From positions 17,748,857 through 17,812,856 of the forward strand of contig CALNVZ010002100.1 in NCBI GenBank assembly GCA_940671915.1: a stretch of DNA of 64,000 nucleotides, written 5' to 3'. The stretch is from Paracentrotus lividus (lineage: Eukaryota; Echinodermata; Echinoidea; Camarodonta; Echinidae). Of the stretch, positions 50,918 through 62,955 are shown piece by piece. The notes under the pieces are model-generated. The model was not told where the DNA came from. It ran no database searches and was given only the letters and a program-made list of their open reading frames with translations. Position 1 is the first letter of the stretch. Each line of letters begins with the position of its first letter. Both the position numbers and the translations under genes were made by a program.

Positions 50918-51385
50918 TGTGACCCTTGGTTTAAATTGGTTGAAAAATGCAGAAAAAATATATGAGTGAAGGTTTGGAGAAAATCGACCAAAATAACGAA
51001 GTTATGAATATCTAAAGTTTTGAATCTGTGAGCGTGTGAGCTGTTCTCCTATGTATTATGTAATGTAAATTCCCTAAAGTGTCCTTTTTTTTCATAGGAA
51101 TATTAATTACTTCACCTGTGCGGTCCATATATCATCAAACATATGAACATATTACGTTTGACCCATTCCTTTATCAAATAGCTTCAAATGGACCCATTCC
51201 TTTATCAAGAACCCTCATAAAGACAGATTTATGGAATCTAGAGCTGCTCACATGCTACTTCCTAGAATCAAAACTTTAAATGTTCATAACTTCGCTATTT
51301 TCTGGCTTGATTTTCTTCAAACTTTCACTCATATATATATTTTTTTTTCTGCATTTTTTAAAAACCAATAAAATTTCAGGGTGAA
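50918..51385. mobile_element. Foldback MITE upstream of MCM6 with ~130-bp inverted arms
   Basis: The left arm (about 50,918-51,040) and right arm (about 51,245-51,385) are inverted copies: AAAAATGCAGAAAAAATATA, ATGAGTGAA, TTTGGAGAAAATC, CGAAGTTATGAA and AAAGTTTTGA all recur in the right arm's complement with small changes. A short direct repeat (ACCCATTCCTTTATCAA) lies in the loop. No coding capacity. It starts about 0.67 kb upstream of the MCM6 start codon. Confidence 0.75.
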
Positions 51386-52207
51386 CTCTATATTATTAGA
51401 GGCTTATGGGCACGCTAGGAGTTGATTAAATTACAGATGACTTGGGTAACACATTATTTGAAAGGAGTTTGAACATCACTGTCAGCATGTACATAAACAA
51501 ACAAAATGAAAACCAAATTGACAAGATACAAAAGATTATTTTAGCATGTGTCTTTAATTTCATTCAAAATATATATATATATACAAGCAAAAGAAAAAAA
51601 TATACTATGCATATGAGTTGTATAAAGTACAGCAAAACATACTTTTGTAATACATATAAATAATAACACTTCATATTGGGAAACCTCAAGAAATACATTG
51701 CAAATCCCAGCACCATTAAAAAGGCAAAAAGATATCTAACCTAATATTCTTGGGGCATATATATACAAATTAAAATAGATTAAAGTTTATTCATGAAATA
51801 TAGAGGAATAAGAATAATTTTTTCATCATAATTCTTTAATTAATAAACAATAGGCATAAGAATCTCAAATATACAAATAGATTGGCTACTATTTGTCTCT
51901 ATTTTGTGAACAAAGAAAAACAATCGTAACAAAAAATTCAAGTCAAGCATAAAGATGTCTTTTGAGGTATACCTTTTTTTAGTTTCACGAAACAATTTTT
52001 TAAAAACCTAGGTCTTGCTTTGTTTTAATAAATTAACAACCTGATTATGAAACATGCATTGGAAGACGACATAAGTACAAATTTTGATTACTGTTCAGAT
52101 CTTTACGCAATGAAAATATGATTCATAGTAATGTGCTTGCTGCCATAAGCATGAATATTGTAACACAGCAAACCGATAACATCTTTAACGTTATTCATAA
52201 TAATAAT
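51386..52207. other. No feature seen; AT-rich
   Basis: No exon, RNA gene or repeat boundary is recognised between the foldback element and the first composite repeat element. Confidence 0.4.
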
Positions 52208-54016
52208 AACAATAATAACAAGTGGATTAGTAGATTACGCGATGCGTAATATATGTCCCCGCCGATAAAGTAAAATTCCCATTATATCACGATCAGTGCT
52301 ATCACATAAGGCAAACAGAATCGAAATCGGGTAAAAAATGGCGAGGAAGTAGCATTTTGCTTGTAGCCAATGTACAATATACGGTCAAGTCAAGGTCAAA
52401 GGTCAAAGGGTCAAAAAGTCAAAATTCTGTGAAGAAGTTTGTAGTCCTCACCTAGTGCTATCACATAAAAGCAACAGAATAGAAAGCGATTGAAAAATGG
52501 CGAAGGAGTAGCATTTTGTACTCCAATTTACAATAATAGGTCAAAGGTCAAAGGTCAAAGATTCTGTGAAGAAGTTTTGTAGCTGATTACCTAGTGCTAT
52601 CACAATGAGAGGCAAACGGAATCAAATATCGAGAAAAATGTGAAGGAGTAGCACTTTTGTACGCCAATGTACATATAAGTATATAATCAAGGTCACAGGT
52701 AACAGGGGTCAAAAGTCAATTTCTGTGAAGAAGTTTTTGTAGCCCTCACCTAGTGCTATCTATATAGAACACAACGGATTCGAAATGGATGAAAAATGGC
52801 TAAGGCAGTAGCATTTTGTATAGCCAATTAACAATATTGGTCAAAGGTCAAGGTCAAATTCTGTGAGAAGTTGTAGCTATTACCTAGTGCTATCACATAA
52901 AAGCAAGACGGAATCAAATCGGAATGAAATGGAATGGAACGGAGTAGCATTTATGGCAATGTACAATATAAGTTATAAATCAAGGTCAAAGGTCAAAGGG
53001 TCAAAAGTCAAATTCTGTGAATGAAAGTGTTTGTAGCCCTCACCTTAAGGCTATCGATATAAAGCAAACGGATTCGAAATCGGATGATAAAATGCTAAGG
53101 AGTAGCTATTTGTAGTCCAATTTAACAATATAGGTAAAAAATGAGGTCAAAGGGTCAATGGGTTAAAGTCAAAATCCATGAAAAGTTTTTAGCCCTACCT
53201 AGTGCTATCGCATATAAGCACAAGAATCGAAACGATGAAAAATGGCGAAACGAGTGCATTTTGTGCCAATGTACAATACTAAGTATAATCAAGGTCAAAG
53301 GTCAAGGTCAAAGTCCAAAATTCCGTGAAGACGTTTGTAGCCTCTACTAAGTGCTATCATATAAAAACAGAATCGAATTGGAGGAAAATGGCAAGGAGTA
53401 GCATGTTTGTAGCCAATGTACACAATATAAGTATAAATCAAGTCAAAGGTCAAAGGGGTCAAAAGTCAAATCGTGAAGAGAGTTGTTGTAGCCCTCGACC
53501 TAGTGCTATTCATATAAGCAACGTGATTTCGAATCCGGATGAAAAATGGCGAAGTGAGTAGCATTTTGTAGCCAATTAACAATAGTAGGTCAAAATATGA
53601 AGGTAAATAGGTCAATAGGGGTCAAAAAGTCAAAATTCTCGTGAAGAATTTTGTAGCCTGCACTAGTTGCTATCATATAAAGCAAACAGACAATCGAAAT
53701 TCGGATAAAAAATGGCGAAGGAGTAGTCATTTGTAAGCCAATAACATATAAGGTCAAAATCAGGGCAAAGGTCAAAGGTCAAATCCGTGGAAGAAGTCTT
53801 GGTAGCCATAACCTAGGTGCTATCATATAAAGCAAACGGAATTCGAAAATCGGATGAAAAATGCGAAGGAGTAGCAAAAGTTTGAAGATTTTGATCCATC
53901 GGACGTCACGGATCGGACGGACCGACGGGACGGACGGACGGACGAAACGGACACACAATACGACATGATGCCGTTTCATAGTCCCTCTGCTCGAACTCGT
54001 TCGCGGGGACAATAAT
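52208..54016 (+). mobile_element. Composite element A: ~150-bp tandem monomers, GGAC tract, hairpin end
   Basis: It starts AACAAGTGGATTAG, then GTCCCCGC (52255-52262). About ten degenerate monomers of ~150 bp follow, each with AGGTCAAAGGTCA-type sequence, GTGAAGAAGTTTTGTAG, CCTAGTGCTATCA and AATGGCGAAGGAGTAGCA. Then comes a GACGGACG tract (about 53,918-53,945) and a hairpin whose right arm is GCGGGGAC (54003-54010), the inverse of the left motif. No protein is encoded. The plan (5' end, tandem core, ACGG microsatellite, 3' hairpin) resembles bivalve pearl elements and Helentron-derived HINEs. Monomers differ by many indels. Confidence 0.7.
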
Positions 54017-55448
54017 AGAGTTGATCATTTTTATTGTGCCTTAGTCTGAAAGATACAAAGCACTTATTAACATAAACAAGTGAACAATTAACTAAAGAGA
54101 ATTCTATACAATGATGTAATTTCCTTTTCTTTTAAAGTACTCAACCGCATATGAGGGCAAAGTACAAATATATATGCAGACCTGTGGAGCAATTAGATCA
54201 CTAATTCAGTAAAGTTAAGCAACTTTTCACAAGTTTTGGGAATTAAAGACTGGCACAGCGTTTCAGTTGCATCAGCCAAGATGTTTCGTAGAGTTGCATA
54301 TTTTCAAAGGTGTAGTGCCACTCTCATTCATAAGACCACTGTCATGTCTCTAAGAACATATATAAATACATTGCCATACGCAACATGTGAACAATTATAA
54401 GAATTGGAGGTTCTGGAGTAACAGAAATTGTCCCCATAATCTTAAGAACTATAGACTTTTACAACAGAATTTACCAAGTTTGGTTAAAAAAAATTAAAAA
54501 AATCAACAGTGCTCCTTTTAGCCCACAAACACAAATACCAAAATATTGCCATGCATATGTGGTAAGCATTTATCGCAACCTCCGTGTTAGAACAGCCCAC
54601 AAATATGGTAATAATGCCGCTACACGAAATATTGTGTCCCATAGAAAAACAGCCATTAAATAGGATTGACCTCAAATAACCCATTATTTACCTCTATTTA
54701 TATAAACCTGAGTAACGGCCGCTAGGCTATCTTAATTAGCAGCAGTATCTTGTCAGATAGGTGGTGTAAATTATATAACCAACAGGACTCTCCTGAGGAG
54801 AATTTAAATAACAAATTTTAACAGATGGAAGGAGGAAAGAAAGATTTAATAATGCAATGACTCACTGAATTGTTTTGTCGACATTAAACTGGAATTGTTT
54901 TTCTTTTCTTCGTAAAAGATTAACTTTTCCCTGAAATTAATTCAATAATCATATGGAAAAACAAGATACAGCAGAATACAATATATACATACATTTTTAA
55001 AAGAACTGCTAAATGCTGATATGCAATTCGTATACACTCCCAGATTATGTAAAATTATGGCAAGTATGAGTAGGCCACAAGGTTTAAAACTATACTATAA
55101 ATAAACTTAAAATGTAAAATCGGTGCACTGTAACAAAGAGTTTTGCTCATTACACATTAATAAAACCGATCAGGAGCTTTCTTGACTGGAACGTCTTGCA
55201 TATAAGTCCACTGTGTTTATTTTTTCAAATTTTGCAATTATTGGATCATTACTCTTATATTAAAAGGACTGATTTCATAGTCACTTATTTGATATCCAGT
55301 CTGGTCAAAGGTCATGCAGCAATGAACAAACCAATTCAAGGCACATGATATCTTAATATATGAATTTTTATACATGATACAATGTAGAATACAAATACAA
55401 AAAAAAAAAAATTTAAAAATCTTTTAGTACTGGCTTCTCAAGAAGGAA
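54017..55448. other. No feature seen between composite elements A and B
   Basis: AT-rich sequence with no exon or RNA gene that I recognise. A poly-A run lies at about 55,400-55,412. The missing C-terminal exon of the M13 peptidase was looked for here and not found. Confidence 0.35.
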
Positions 55449-56835
55449 TAACAAGTGGATTAGTAAATTACGCGATGCTAATAGTAATGTCCCGCAATAA
55501 TGTAAAATTCGGCCATTATACTCACGATCAGGGCTATCACATAAAGGCAAACAGAATGAAATCAGGTAAAAAAATTGGCGAAGAAGTTGCATTTTGTAGC
55601 CATGTACAATATACGGTCAAAAGTTCACGGTCAAAGGTCAAAGGTCAAAAGGGGCCAAAGTCAAAATTCCTGTGCAGAAAGTTTTGGGTAGTCCACAGCT
55701 AGCTGCTATCACATAAAGCAAACGATCGAATCGGATGAAAAAGGCGAAGGAAGTAGGATTTGGTAGCCATTAACAATATAGGTAAAATCAGTCAAGGTCA
55801 AAAGGTCAAATTCCGTGAAGAAGTTTAGTATCTCACATAGTGCTATTACAATAAAGCAAAACGGGCAAATCAAACTTCGATGAATAATGGCGAAGGAGTA
55901 GCATTTTAAGCCAATTACAATATAGTCAACAAATCAAGGTCAAAGGTCCAAGGGGTGAAGTCAAAAATTCCTGAAAGAAGTTTTGTAGTCCTACCTAGTG
56001 CCTATCACATAAAGCAATCGGAAATTGAAAATGGATGAAAATGGTGAAGGGTAGCATTTTGTAGGCCAATTAACGATATAAGTAAAGTAAAAGGTCAAAG
56101 GTCAAAAAGGGTGAAAAGTCAAAATTCCGTGGAAGAAGTTTTGTAGTCCTCACCATAGTGCTATCAATAAAGCACGGAATCGAAATCGGAATGAAAATGG
56201 TGAAGGGGGAGTAGCATTTTGTTAGCCAATTAACAATAATAGTAAAAGTCAAGGTCAAAGGTCAAAGGGTGAAAGTCAAATTCCGCGAAGAAGTTTTGTA
56301 GTCCTCACCTGGTGCTATCAACATAATGCAAAACTGGAATCGAAATGGATGAAAATGGCGAAGGGAGTAGCGATTTTTTACCAATTAACAATATAGGTCC
56401 AAAAATCAAGGTCAAAGGTCCAAAAGGGGTCAAAGTCAAAATTCCCGTGAAAGAAGTTTTGTGTCCTCACCTAGTGCTAATCAATAAAGCAAACAGAATC
56501 GAAATTGGATGAAAAATGGCGAAGGAGTACGCATTTGGTAGCCAATTAACATTATAGTCAAAAATCAGGGGTAAAAGGTCAAAGGTCAATTCTGTGAAGA
56601 GTTTTGTAGCTAATCACCTAGTGCAATCATAATAAAGCAACGGAATCGAAATCGGATTTGAAAAATGGCGAAGGAGTAGAAATTGAAGATTTGGTACATA
56701 TCGACGCACGGACGGACGGACGGACGGCGGTGGACGGACGGATGACGGACGGTGACGATGGAACGGACGGACGGACCACATACGTACGAGCCCGTTTCAT
56801 AGTCCCCTGCTCGAACTGTTCGGCGGGGAACAATA
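55449..56835 (+). mobile_element. Composite element B, second copy of A
   Basis: It starts with the same AACAAGTGGATTAG and a GTCCCGC motif (55489-55495), has the same ~150-bp monomers, a GACGG tract (about 56,706-56,780) and the same hairpin end (CCCCTGCTCGAACTGTTCGG, then CGGGGAA). Flanks differ from those of A, so it is a separate insertion in the same orientation. Some similarity continues a few bases past the hairpin in both copies. Confidence 0.7.
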
Positions 56836-56988
56836 ATTGGTCATTTTCATACTTCTTCATATTTACAAAGAAAAATGAAGATGATTGATTCATGACATTT
56901 GACCTGCAACAATTGCTTTCTAGTATTAATCCTAATAATAATTTTTTTTTATTACTTGGCCCTCAACTTACCTATGACTAACATGAAA

Positions 56989-58859
56989 TTGCAAACTTAC
57001 ACCTTCATCTCAGATTTTAAAAAGAACAGAGCATTTGTCTAGAGACAAACGTGGTATCAAAAAATTCCATTTGGATCTCTAATCAAGAATTTCTGCATGA
57101 AAACAAGCAAATATTGGTATTTTTAGCATCTATCATTGAGTCGTTGATGTGAATATAAAGAGATACAATTATAAATATCTTTAAAAGAAATATTATAGTC
57201 AATGTAACTTTCACCTGACACTTGGGAATAAATATAACGAACTTGGCAATAGTTTAAGATTATAGACAATGAAACGATAAACATATTTATACATGTTTGT
57301 TAACCTGTTGGAACTAGCTGACTTTGGCTATAAACACATTTCCCATGACCTCAGCCCGTGTAACAGGGCTCAGTCCTCAATGGGTTTTAAAGGAAACTTT
57401 TCATGTATAAAATCTGTTAGTTTACAAACTGTGCAGTAGTTATACTTTTGCGATTTAACTGTCAATGACCTGCAATCAGCTCAATATCATATTAGTGTTG
57501 GCAAATTTGTTTTATTTATAGAATTCATGGTCCATTGATCCATTAAAAACATTAAATCTGCTGGGGTTTATTCATCCAACCGCACTCGGGGAAAAATCAT
57601 AAAATGGTAAGCCCTTCATTAAATACGCATTGTTGGTAGGATTTGAGTTCAGCAAGTGTAGAATATATCTGAAATATGACTGCTGTAGGCGTGATCCAGC
57701 ATTTGCTCTACAAAAGATTATGCAGGCTAAATTGTCTAAGGACAATAGTGGGCTATATTTTGGTTTAGGCATGGGTTGGTAAATCTTTTTTAAATTAGCC
57801 GAGGCTAGATTTGGCTACCAGCTGGCACAGGCCATCTAAAAATATTTTGCTTCATTACAACAATGAATTTCAAGTTGATTGGTCCATCTTAAACATAATC
57901 CTAGTGTAGTGGGAGAGGTGAACTCATGGGTCGCAGAGATGCCAAGTTCCAAAAAAAAAATTGTGTGAGATCATTCACAGCGTGTTTTAAACGTGCGCGC
58001 GTTAACCACATGTGGCATGCGGCAGTATATTTGTAGCACAAAGGAGGCGTGCACGCACGCTACACATGTTTCACGTAGTAAGCTACTTGCATATTAGATC
58101 GCCTGCATGAAAACATTCGCAACTGCAGGGATTTTTTTTTGATGCGCGACAAAAACTGCCGGATATATTAAGGGTTTTGTGGACTGCCAAAATGGTAAAA
58201 AATCTATAAAATGGCTACTTTTTTTTCTCATTTTGCGTGAGAAATTGGGTGCTCTGGCGTGAGATCGTGAGACGGACCCAAAATGCGTGATTCTCTACGC
58301 AAGAATGCGTGAGACTTGGTCAGCTCTTGTGGGTCACACAATAATATGTGAGCTTTAGAAACTAATTTTTCAAAGGATATTATAAGGAGAATTTTAAGTA
58401 GAAAGGTCACTGAAAGGATTGCTCTTCGAATACCTCGATGATTGATAATATGACAAAAAGCTGATAAGTTTGGGTCTAACATGTGAGGCACATGTAACAT
58501 GTAGTCCCATACATGCATTTTTGTGTGCAGTGCATGTTACCCTAAGAAATCAGTATTTTTCTTATCGTTTTCTTATTCCAAAACCTCACATCAATGATGC
58601 AATTCTTTAGGGCATTGTTGTCAATCTTTCGCCATCACTTTGAGACAGTTTCTTCCACGTTTAATCCTTATGACTACAACACTAGATTAGCTTTAATACA
58701 TAATCTTCAGCAGTATCCCAGCTTTCTTTTTTCACGCAACTTCACATTATTGAAGGATTCATTGGGGACCCAGTGGAGACAGTTTGAAAGACTTCAGAAA
58801 CTCTGGCATGGTTTGATAGAGCACCATGGAACCCTGGATAGTAAAAGAGTAAAAGCATA
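56989..58859. repeat. Left copy of a ~1.9-kb duplication abutting the gap
   Basis: This whole segment, from TTGCAAACTTAC to AGTAAAAGAGTAAAAGCATA at the gap edge, is repeated in the same order and orientation at 58960-60811. Differences are mostly single-base indels. It includes a copy of the 85-bp TTAA element (about 57,301-57,390). No gene is supported. Confidence 0.9.
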
Positions 58860-58959
58860 NNNNNNNNNNNNNNNNNNNNNNNNNNNNNNNNNNNNNNNNN
58901 NNNNNNNNNNNNNNNNNNNNNNNNNNNNNNNNNNNNNNNNNNNNNNNNNNNNNNNNNNN
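58860..58959. other. Assembly gap (100 N)
   Basis: Exactly 100 N, the usual placeholder for a gap of unknown size. Any open frame drawn across it is meaningless. Confidence 0.99.
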
Positions 58960-60811
58960 TTTGCAAACTTATACGCCTATCATCTCAGAATTTTAAAAAA
59001 AAGAACAGAGCATTTGTCAATGAGACAACGTGTGTATCAAAAATTCCATGTTGATCCTAATCAAGAAATTCTTGCATGAGAACAGCAGAAACTCTTTGGT
59101 ATTTTGCATCTATCATTGAGTCGTTTGATGCTGATATAAATAAGATTAAATTATAATATTCTTTAAAAAATATTATGTTCATGTAACTTTACCCTGGCAC
59201 TTGGGAAGTAATATAAACTTGGCATAGTTTAGATTATAGACAATGACCGATTAAAAAACATATTATACCTCATGTTTGTTAACACTGTTGGAGGACTAGC
59301 TGATTTGGTATAACAATTTCATAGACCTCGCCGAATGTATACAGGCTCAGTCTCAATGGGTTAAAGGAAACTTGTATGTAAAATGCGATTAGTTACAAAA
59401 CTGTGGCAGTAGTTATACTTTGCAGAATTTAACTGCATACCTGCAATCAGCTCCAATATCAATATAGTGTTGCAATTATTGTTTTATTTATAGAGAATTC
59501 AATGGTCATGCCGGATCTAATTACAAACATTACAATCTGCTGGTTTCTTCATCAACAGCACTCATGGGAATAAATCATTAAATGTATAGCGCACTTCCAT
59601 TAAACCAATTTGTTGAGTAGATTTTGAGTTCCAGCAAGGTGTATATATCTGAAATATGAACTGCTGTGGCGGAATCCAGCATTTGCTCTGAAAAGATTAT
59701 GCAGGCCTAAATGTCAAGGAAATAGTGGCTTATCATTTTGTAGGCATGGGGTTGGTAAAATCTTTTTATTTAGCCGAGGCTAGATCTTGCTGCCAAGCTG
59801 GCACAGCCAATCTAACAATATTTGCTCCATTACAACAATGATTTCAGTTGATTTGGTCCTCTTATTAACAGAATCTTAATGTGCTAGTGGGAGAGGTGAA
59901 CCATGGGTCAGAATGTCCAAGTTCACAAAAAAAAAAATTGTGTGAATCATTCACATCGTGGTTTTAAGTGGCGCGGTTACCGACACTGTGCGCGACAGCA
60001 GTAGTATTTTGACACAAAGGAGGCGTGCACGCACCGCTACACAATGTTTCACGTGTATAGCTATCTTGCATATTACATCGCCTGCATGAAAACATCGCAC
60101 TCGCAGGGATTGGTGCGCGACAAAACTGCCGATATTATTAAGGTTTTGTGAACTGCCAAAATGGTAAAAAAATCTATAATATGCTACTTTTCTATTTTGC
60201 GTGAGAAATTGGGTGCTCTGCGTGAGATCGTGAGACGGACCAAAATGCGTGATTCTCACGCAAGATGGTGAGACTGGTAGCTCTGTGGCGCAACAATATA
60301 ATTGTTGAGCTTTAAAACTAATTTCCCAGGTAATTTTAGGAAAGAATTTTATAGTAGAGAAGGTCCACTGAAAGGATTGGCTTCGATACCCTCATGATTG
60401 ATAATATTGACCAAAAAAGCTGATAAGTTGGTCTGAACATGTGAGCAATGTAAATGTAGTGCCCAACATGATTTTTGTGTGCCAGTGCATGTTCCCCAAG
60501 AACAGTATGATTCTTTGATCGAGCTCGTGTGTTGTGTGGCAATCACTAATAAGCAATTCTAGTGGGCATTGTTGTCATCTTTCCCATCACTTTGAAGATT
60601 CAGTTTTTTCCACGATTTTAATATTATGACTACACACTAGATTAGCTTTAAAAATAATGCTTCAGCAGTATCCAGCTTCTTTTTCTTCACCAAACTTCAC
60701 ATTTATTTGAACGATTCATTGGGGCCCCAGTGCGACAGTTGAAGACTTCAGAAAACTCTGGCATGTTTGATAGAGCACCATGAACCCTGGATAGTAAAAG
60801 AGTAAAGCATA
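58960..60811. repeat. Right copy of the ~1.9-kb duplication abutting the gap
   Basis: It starts at the gap edge with TTTGCAAACTTATACG and ends at AGTAAAGCATA, the point that corresponds exactly to the last base before the gap. Sequence after 60,811 is new. This is the signature of two contig ends that overlap but were not merged. Confidence 0.9.
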
Positions 60812-61208
60812 GGCAAATAGATATTGACTATTATCTACAACATAAACTAGTCATTTGTAACTTATGAATGACTTGGTGAAACACACTTCTTATCAGGTAA
60901 TAGTCTATTTGTAATCTCATTAGACCTCAATTTCATTGTCTCAAAAATAGGAATGAAATGAAACAATAAAACAATAATAATAAAGCCCTACAGCTGGCTC
61001 TGAGTTTTTTATAGCTTTCTTCCATGAAATACAAAATTGGTTATCTTTGTTTCAGTTTTTTTTGTACAAGTAATGATACACATTTTTTTTTTTTCTTTTT
61101 TTTAATAAATCTTTTAAACTCATTCTATATAGAGCTTTTCTGGTGCCGTTGACTCTGAAATTAATTTTTAAATAAACTAGATGAATCCTCGACCGCGCAC
61201 GGTCGGAA
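60812..61208. other. No feature seen; T-rich
   Basis: A unique AT-rich segment with long T runs near 61,082-61,104. A short palindrome-like CGACCGCGCACGGTCG at about 61,190-61,205 lies just left of the next element. Confidence 0.4.
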
Positions 61209-62774
61209 TTTATGCCTCCACCATTGCCAGATCAGAAATATATGAAACATTCATCTCTTCTATTTCATGTTCATGTATACAAATATGTCTTTGACCTTGA
61301 CCTTTTGACCTTGTAGAAAGTCTCAATCTAATCAGATCAGTGCCACTCAAGTATGCACAGTGTATGAAATGATCCATGAAACAGTTCTCGAGTTATCATG
61401 AGACAAGCTTTTTCCAACATATTTATTGACCTCTGCGACCTTTGACATTTGACCTCATGACCCAAAAATCTTATCAGATCATTGTCACCCCAGTATGCCA
61501 TCATTTACCAAGTATGAAGATGATTAGTGACACGGTTCTTGAGTTATTGTGAGAAAATAAGCTATTTTACCTATTTATTGACCTCTGTGACTTTGACCTT
61601 TGACCCCGATGACCCCAAATCTTATCAGATCATTGTTACCCCCAGTATGCACACATTTACCAAGTATGAAGATGATTAGTGAAACGGTTCTCAAGTTATT
61701 GTGGAATGAGCTATTTTCACCCTATTTTATTGACCTCTGTGACCTTTGACCTTCATGACCCCAAAATCTAATCAGATCATTGTCACCCCAGTATGCACAC
61801 ATGTACCAAAAGAATGAGATAATCCTTGAAACGATTCTTGAGTTTCTGTTGAGAACGAGCTATTTTCACCTATTTTATTGACCTCTGCTGACTTTGTCCT
61901 TTGACCTTGTGACCTTCCCAAAATTCTAATCAGATCATTGTCACCTCAGTATGTATACATGTACCAAGAATGAAGATGATCCGTCAAATGGTTCTTAAGT
62001 TATCGTGAGAACGAAATGTGGGTACGGACGGACGGACAACCGAAAACAATAATACCTCCGCGAGACTTTCGTCGCGGAGCATAACAAGCCATTTTCATGC
62101 ATACAATGGCCTCTGTGACCTTTGACCTCATATGATCCCACATTTAATCAGTTCATTGCCATCTCCATATGCACATATTACCCAAGTTTTGAAGATGATC
62201 CGTTACACCACAAGTTCTTAAGTTATCACGAACAAACAAACTATTTTATGTATACAATGACCTCTGTGACCTTTTGACCTTTGACCCCAAAATCTAATCA
62301 GTTCATTGCCCCTCCCAATGCACACATTACTCAAGTTTTGAAGTTGACCCGTCACACGTTCTTAAGTTATTGCGAGAACGAACCATTTTCATGTATACAT
62401 GAATCTGTGACCTTTGACCTTTGACCTGCATGAACCCTAAAATCTAATCAGTTCATTGCCCTTCCCATAGGCACACATTACCCAAGTTTGAAGTTGACCC
62501 GTCAAACGGTTTTTAAGTTATGGTGAGAACAAGTCATTTTCATGCATACAATGACCTCTGTGACCTTTGACCTTTGACCTAATGACCCCAAAGTCTAATC
62601 AGATCATTGTCCCTACCATATGCATACATGATCCAAGTTTGAAAGTGATCCGTCAAACGGTTCTTAAGTTATCGCGAGAACGAAAACGGGACGGACGGAC
62701 GGACGGACGGACGGACGGACGGACAACCCGAAAACATAATGCCTCCGGCACCACCTTCGGTGGCGGAGGCATAA
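61209..62774 (+). mobile_element. Composite element C: two fused ~150-bp-monomer arrays with hairpin ends
   Basis: The left end TTTATGCCTCCACC is the inverse of the right end GGTGGCGGAGGCATAAA. Monomers of ~150 bp follow the order TGACCTCTGTGACCTTTGACC, ATCTAATCAGATCATTG, CAAGTTTGAAG, GATCCGTCAAACGGTTCTTA, AGTTATCGCGAGAACGA. Starts of the CTCTGTGACC block fall near 61,430, 61,580, 61,733, 61,880, 62,109, 62,260, 62,403 and 62,550. One array ends with a GGAC tract and a CTCCGCG...CGCGGAG hairpin at about 62,045-62,083. A second array follows and ends with a GGAC tract (62,690-62,724) and hairpin 62,740-62,771. No protein is encoded. Confidence 0.7.
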
Positions 62775-62955
62775 AAACTCTTAGATTTTTAGACAAATTT
62801 TAAAACTAAGGCTAACAAGTTACAAAAAGTGTCATACGTCATCTATTTTTTTTCCTCATGGTTTGAATGATGGCTGAGATCTCTACAAAGATCATTGGAG
62901 GACATAAACCTTCTTCTCGAATTTTGACCTCTGTGTTAAAACATGAACCCCTCAC

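Noticed and set aside
52208-56835. CRISPR-like array of regular repeats
   Set aside because: The ~150-bp units are repeated along their whole length with no unique spacers, and this is an animal genome.
53141-56888. Several frames in composite elements A and B
   Set aside because: They follow the tandem monomers and GACG tracts. Frames are not conserved between monomers.
58594-59079. Open frame spanning the N gap
   Set aside because: It reads through 100 placeholder bases and lies in a falsely duplicated, indel-rich segment. Neither half resembles a protein I know.
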